A stretch of 7,375 bases of DNA from Chloroflexota bacterium (GTDB lineage: Bacteria; Chloroflexota; Dehalococcoidia; JACQUE01), in assembly GCA_016210425.1 (NCBI GenBank), contig JACQUE010000214.1, forward strand, positions 1 to 7,375, in the 5' to 3' direction. Position 1 is the first letter of the stretch. Each line of letters starts with the position of its first letter. Below, in pieces: positions 6,079 to 7,375 of this stretch. The notes beneath the pieces are model-generated. The model saw only the letters and a program-made list of their open reading frames with translations. It searched no databases and was not told the origin of the DNA. The position numbers and the translations under genes were made by a program.

Positions 6079-6095
6079 GTATCAGATTCGTATCA
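6079..6095. repeat. Six-base direct repeat, candidate operator half-sites
   Basis: GTATCA occurs at 6079-6084 and 6090-6095, an 11-base period. It lies 14 bases from the nine-base repeat pair, in the middle of the divergent region. Alone it is short enough to be chance. Together with the neighbouring repeats it may form part of a regulator site. Confidence 0.3.
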
Positions 6096-6173
6096 ACACC
6101 GGCCAGTGCTTTCCCCTTTGCGCCGGCTGCCCGACCACCTTGGTGCTAATTCTGGAAATCCTGCCTCGGCATA

Positions 6174-6203
6174 TTGCAGCCCTCCCGCCGATTGTGCTAC
6201 AGT
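6174..6203 (+). promoter_or_regulatory. Candidate promoter giving a leaderless regulator mRNA
   Basis: TGC (6195-6197) directly precedes TACAGT (6198-6203), an extended -10 matching four of six consensus bases. A weak -35, TTGCAG (6174-6179), lies 18 bases upstream. A start seven bases after the -10 would fall on the A of the ATG at 6210. No Shine-Dalgarno sequence precedes that ATG, which fits a leaderless transcript. The promoter call is moderate; the leaderless reading is inferred. Confidence 0.5.
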
Positions 6204-6209
6204 TGTCAC

Positions 6210-7370
6210 ATGTCTAATAGTACAATACATCCGCTCTTGCTCCTCGATCCCAGGAGCCCGGTTCCTTTTCATCTGCAACTGGAGCAGCAGATAAGACAGG
6301 CTATCGCGGCGGGGCGGCTTGCGCCGGGGGCCCGCTTGCCCACAGTCCGGGCACTGGCGGGCGAGCAAGGAGTCCACGTCAACACCGCCGCAAAGGTGTA
6401 CGCCAAGCTGGTGGCCGAGGGGGTCCTTACTACGCGCCCAGGCCGTGGCACCTTCGTCGCCGAGCCAGCAGGGAAGGACCGGGCCAGCCTGGAGAGCGAT
6501 GCGAGGCTGTCGGGCATCGCCGGTCGGGCGCTGGTAGAAGCCTTGAGCCTGGGCTACACGCCGGAGCAAGTGGAGGCGGCCGTGACCTTGCGGGCGGCCC
6601 GCTGGCGGCAGGAGATATCAGCCCCGGCAACCTCCGGTGTGGTCAAGGAAGGACGACCAGGCGATACCCTGATCATCATGGGCAGCCACGATCTGACGCT
6701 AGACCTCCTGGCGGCGCAGCTCCACCTGCGCTCCTCGCTGAGGATGACCTCGATGCACGTTGGTAGCCTTGGTGGTCTCATCGCTCTGGCCCGTGGCGAG
6801 GCCCATATTGCCGGCTGCCACCTGCTGGATGAGGAGACGGGTGAATACAATATCCCCTACGTCCGGCGTGTGCTGCCGGGGGAGCACCTCTTCCTTGTTA
6901 ACCTGGCCCACCGGGTGCAGGGGCTCATGGTGCCCAGGGGCAATCCCAAGGGTATTGGTGGCTTGCCGGACCTTGCCAGGAAAGATGTCACCTTCATAAA
7001 CCGCCAGCGTGGGTCGGGCACCCGAGTCCTCCTCGACTACAGCCTGCGACGGGAGGGCATCGACGCTGCGGCTGTGGCGGGCTACGTGCGAGAGGAGACG
7101 ACGCACCTCGCGGTGGCAGCGGCAGTTGCCGGCGGATCTGCGGACGCTGGCCTCGGCATCCTGGCGGCCGCCCGCGCCCTCGACCTGGACTTCCTTCCCT
7201 TCTGGCGCGAGCGTTACGACCTGGTCATGCCAGCCGCTTTTTACGAGGCTGCCGCCGGCCAAGCAATCGTCGACGTGCTGCGGAGCGAGGGCTTCCAGCG
7301 CGTCGTCTTCGAGCTAGGCGGCTACGACACAGTCGAGACAGGGAGCGTCATCGCCGAGCTACGCCCTTAG
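6210..7370 (+). CDS. GntR-type winged-helix regulator fused to a PBP-like ligand-sensing domain
   Basis: This 386-residue cytoplasmic one-component regulator should bind DNA through its N-terminus and a small ligand through its C-terminus. The GntR helix-turn-helix spans about residues 13-85: PVPFHLQLEQQIRQAI (17-32), LPTVRALA (43-50), VNTAAKVYAKLVAEGVL (57-73) and PGRGTFV (77-83), resembling the YtrA branch. A helical linker (about 100-150) leads to a type-2 periplasmic-binding-protein fold of the PF12727 kind: GSHDLTLDLLA (158-168), GSLGGLIALARGEAHIAGCHLLD (185-207), VPRGNP (241-246) and FINRQRGSGTRVLLDY (262-277). PF12727 domains also occur in molybdopterin MoeA-like and ModE-like proteins and resemble molybdate/tungstate-binding proteins. 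An oxyanion ligand is therefore possible but not shown. ATG 6210 suits the GntR N-terminus; an upstream in-frame TTG at 6174 has no ribosome-binding site. It is divergent from the lipoprotein gene, its likely target. Confidence 0.92.
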   Translation: MSNSTIHPLLLLDPRSPVPFHLQLEQQIRQAIAAGRLAPGARLPTVRALAGEQGVHVNTAAKVYAKLVAEGVLTTRPGRGTFVAEPAGKDRASLESDARLSGIAGRALVEALSLGYTPEQVEAAVTLRAARWRQEISAPATSGVVKEGRPGDTLIIMGSHDLTLDLLAAQLHLRSSLRMTSMHVGSLGGLIALARGEAHIAGCHLLDEETGEYNIPYVRRVLPGEHLFLVNLAHRVQGLMVPRGNPKGIGGLPDLARKDVTFINRQRGSGTRVLLDYSLRREGIDAAAVAGYVREETTHLAVAAAVAGGSADAGLGILAAARALDLDFLPFWRERYDLVMPAAFYEAAAGQAIVDVLRSEGFQRVVFELGGYDTVETGSVIAELRP

Positions 7371-7375
7371 TGCGA

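Noticed and set aside
6193..6210. TGTG-N10-CACA dyad overlapping the regulator -10, as an autoregulatory GntR operator.
   Set aside because: Only four base pairs per arm and the inner bases do not match as a palindrome, so it could easily be chance.
5421..6294. Plus-strand open frames opposite the Ala-rich tether of the lipoprotein, running into the divergent region.
   Set aside because: The Arg/Gly- or Ala-rich translation is the complement of a low-complexity linker; no start signal or family resemblance.
6093..6569. Minus-strand frame across the regulator start.
   Set aside because: It overlaps the well-supported GntR-type gene, and its translation is rich in Arg, Pro and Gly without motifs.

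Overview
The window looks like the chromosome of a GC-rich bacterium. GC content appears near 60% by eye; I did not compute it. The best guess is Chloroflexota, possibly Dehalococcoidia-like. This rests on the tight greA-lysS operon, the style of the Ala/Thr/Pro-rich lipoprotein linker, and an YkcA/YkcB-type family-39 glycosyltransferase. It is an inference from protein flavour, since there is no rRNA or other marker here.

Layout, left to right. Positions 1-1250 hold a minus-strand housekeeping operon: promoter, leader hairpin with U-tract, greA (transcript cleavage/elongation factor), then lysS (lysyl-tRNA synthetase, cut by the left edge). A near-consensus promoter at 1222-1250 and an intrinsic-terminator-like hairpin at 1173-1201 lie ahead of greA, so the operon may be attenuated. 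The GreA tip lacks the two acidic residues that E. coli GreA needs for RNA cleavage. Positions 1251-1601 contain no convincing gene. Positions 1602-3596 (minus) encode a polytopic membrane glycosyltransferase of the GT39/ArnT/YkcB type with a proline-rich outer loop. Positions 3597-3804 are intergenic, followed by a strong hairpin terminator at 3805-3833 for the next gene.

Positions 3861-5933 (minus) encode a large lipoprotein of the family-5 solute-binding (oligopeptide/dipeptide/nickel type) class. It has an Ala-rich tether, an extra N-terminal segment and six extra cysteines. No permease or ATPase gene is next to it in the window. Positions 6210-7370 (plus) encode, divergently, a one-component regulator: an N-terminal GntR-type winged helix fused to a cytoplasmic periplasmic-binding-protein-like sensor (PF12727 type). 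The roughly 275-bp divergent region carries two pairs of direct repeats, an extended -10 candidate for the lipoprotein gene, a leader hairpin, and an extended -10 placed so that the regulator mRNA would be leaderless.

The functional story I can support has two parts. The first is a conserved transcription/translation operon with a possible leader-RNA control. The second is a surface solute-binding lipoprotein probably controlled by a divergently encoded ligand-sensing regulator. I see no CRISPR array, tRNA, rRNA, insertion sequence or phage gene. I found no clear evidence of a wholly new system. The most interesting leads are the greA leader, the altered GreA tip and the repeat-bearing divergent promoter region.
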